31,318 nucleotides of DNA from positions 1 through 31,318 of IMG/VR virus record IMGVR_UViG_3300032047_000075. One strand, given 5' to 3'. The notes under the pieces were generated by a model that worked only from the letters and a program-made list of their open reading frames with translations, was not told the origin of the DNA and made no database searches. The translations under genes were made by a program, and so were the position numbers. Below are positions 30,427-31,318 of the stretch, piece after piece. This stretch comes from a virus. Numbering within the stretch: position 1 is the stretch's first letter; each line of letters begins with the position of its first letter.

Positions 30427-31318
30427 ATCCAGCATTTACAAAAGCTAGGTCAAGACTTATTCTTGACAACCCATTCTTCGGCACGTTGTGTCTCAGGCAA
30501 ACGCCTACTGAGTGGGACGAGCCAACTGGCGCAGTAGACGGTAAACATTTGTTTTACAACGTCAAATGGTTCGAGAAACTAACAGAAATGGAACGTGTAG
30601 GTTTCCTGGCGCACGAAGTTATGCACCTAGTTCTTATGCATCACACACGTAGACAAGAACGCAACGGTCACAAATGGAACGTTGCAGCTGACTACGCAAT
30701 TAACAATCATTTGATTGCAGAAGGTTTTATTCTGCCGAAAGGCGGTCTGGTGGATGACCAGTACACAGACATGACCACAGAAGCTATCTACAACATGCTA
30801 CCTGAACCTCCTCAGGGCTGGGACGCAGTGTACAAAGATAGCGGTGGTTGTGGTGGCGTGCTGGATCATCCCGATTCTGACGGTACGAACGGTACAAAAA
30901 GTGCTATCGAAGCTGACTTGCAAGTTGCAGTCAACCAAGCAGCAGAAGCTGCCAAAGCACAAGGTAAACTGTCTGGCAACATGCAATCTTTAGTATCAGA
31001 TATTACAGAACCAAAAGTCGACTGGAAACAAGTGTTAGCTAGATTCTTACGTGCTAACAACAAATCTGACTTTACATGGACTCGTCCTAATAGACGATTT
31101 ATTGGTCAAGGTATGTATTTACCTAGTCTACACAATCCGTGTCTCGAAGAAATTGCAATTGCAGTAGACACATCTGGTTCTATATCAGATGACGAGCTAA
31201 CGCAATTTACCAGCGAAGCTTCGTACATACTGCACGAGCTCAATCCTGAGCGAGTACAGTTCATACAATGTGACACTAAAGTACAAGACGCATGTGAGTA
31301 TACGCGTGAGTCGCTACC
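30423..31318 (+). CDS. VWA-like metallopeptidase, partner of the AAA+ ATPase (right end cut off)
   Basis: The frame opens with ATG at 30423 and is still open at the edge (298 codons seen). Residues 64-68 HEVMH, extended to HLVLMHH, form the zinc helix. ADYAINNHL (about 89-97) supplies another ligand, as in DUF2201 metallopeptidase domains. Residues 248-252 DTSGS, inside EIAIAVDTSGSIS, are the metal-ion-dependent adhesion site of a VWA-like domain. This domain order (peptidase-like, then VWA-like) is that of DUF2201 proteins encoded next to MoxR-type ATPases in phages and bacteria. Whether the peptidase is active is unknown. Confidence 0.9.
   Translation, partial: MNPAFTKARSRLILDNPFFGTLCLRQTPTEWDEPTGAVDGKHLFYNVKWFEKLTEMERVGFLAHEVMHLVLMHHTRRQERNGHKWNVAADYAINNHLIAEGFILPKGGLVDDQYTDMTTEAIYNMLPEPPQGWDAVYKDSGGCGGVLDHPDSDGTNGTKSAIEADLQVAVNQAAEAAKAQGKLSGNMQSLVSDITEPKVDWKQVLARFLRANNKSDFTWTRPNRRFIGQGMYLPSLHNPCLEEIAIAVDTSGSISDDELTQFTSEASYILHELNPERVQFIQCDTKVQDACEYTRESL

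Overview
This window looks like a contiguous piece of a tailed double-stranded DNA phage, most likely a podovirus-type virus of an aquatic (probably marine) bacterium. No host chromosomal gene, integrase or tRNA is visible. The base composition is AT-rich, genes are tightly packed with many 1-32 nt overlaps, and the virion genes combine an N4-gp56-type major capsid protein, a P22-type portal and giant internal/ejection proteins. Host and environment are inferences from gene content (several proteins resemble types common in marine phages).

Left arm (1-24291, all minus strand) is the late region, transcribed right to left. In transcription order: small terminase; a 45-aa basic protein; a GalE-like sugar epimerase; five consecutive tiny Lys/Arg-rich proteins (35, 54, 56, 98 and 85 aa) linked by stop/start overlaps; large terminase with an unusual N-terminal zinc ribbon; portal; scaffold; a 215-bp highly structured leader; major capsid protein; a strong 3' hairpin; an acidic protein with a HeH/SAP-like tail; two adaptor/tail proteins; a GNAT-like protein; four internal virion proteins (199, 185, 807 and 2078 aa, the last carrying an HELGH metallopeptidase motif and a polyvalent-protein-like C terminus); and four tail/fibre proteins ending in a collagen-like fibre that runs off the left edge.

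The divergent centre (24292-25142) holds an AT-rich leader, one small hydrophobic ORF and an array of at least eight TGGAACCA-type 8-mers plus inverted repeats. It is a good candidate for a replication origin or operator cluster.

Right arm (25143-31318, plus strand) is the presumed early/middle region. It carries short unknown proteins with strong AGGAGG leaders, a zinc-ribbon protein, a ribbon-helix-helix candidate, a NADAR-domain protein (possible counter-defence), a MoxR-type AAA+ ATPase and its partner metallopeptidase/VWA protein (cut by the right edge). The most striking observation is a family of four hairpins (25077, 25522, 26421, 27210). All have the same TCC triloop, a 4-5 bp upper stem, a discontinuity in three of them, and a 6-7 bp lower stem, with arm sequences that vary while pairing is kept. 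Each precedes a plus-strand gene, and one lies just after a clear intrinsic terminator. On the template strand the loop reads GGA, which recalls the triloop hairpin promoters of the phage N4 virion RNA polymerase. No such polymerase is recognisable in this window, so the link is a hypothesis.
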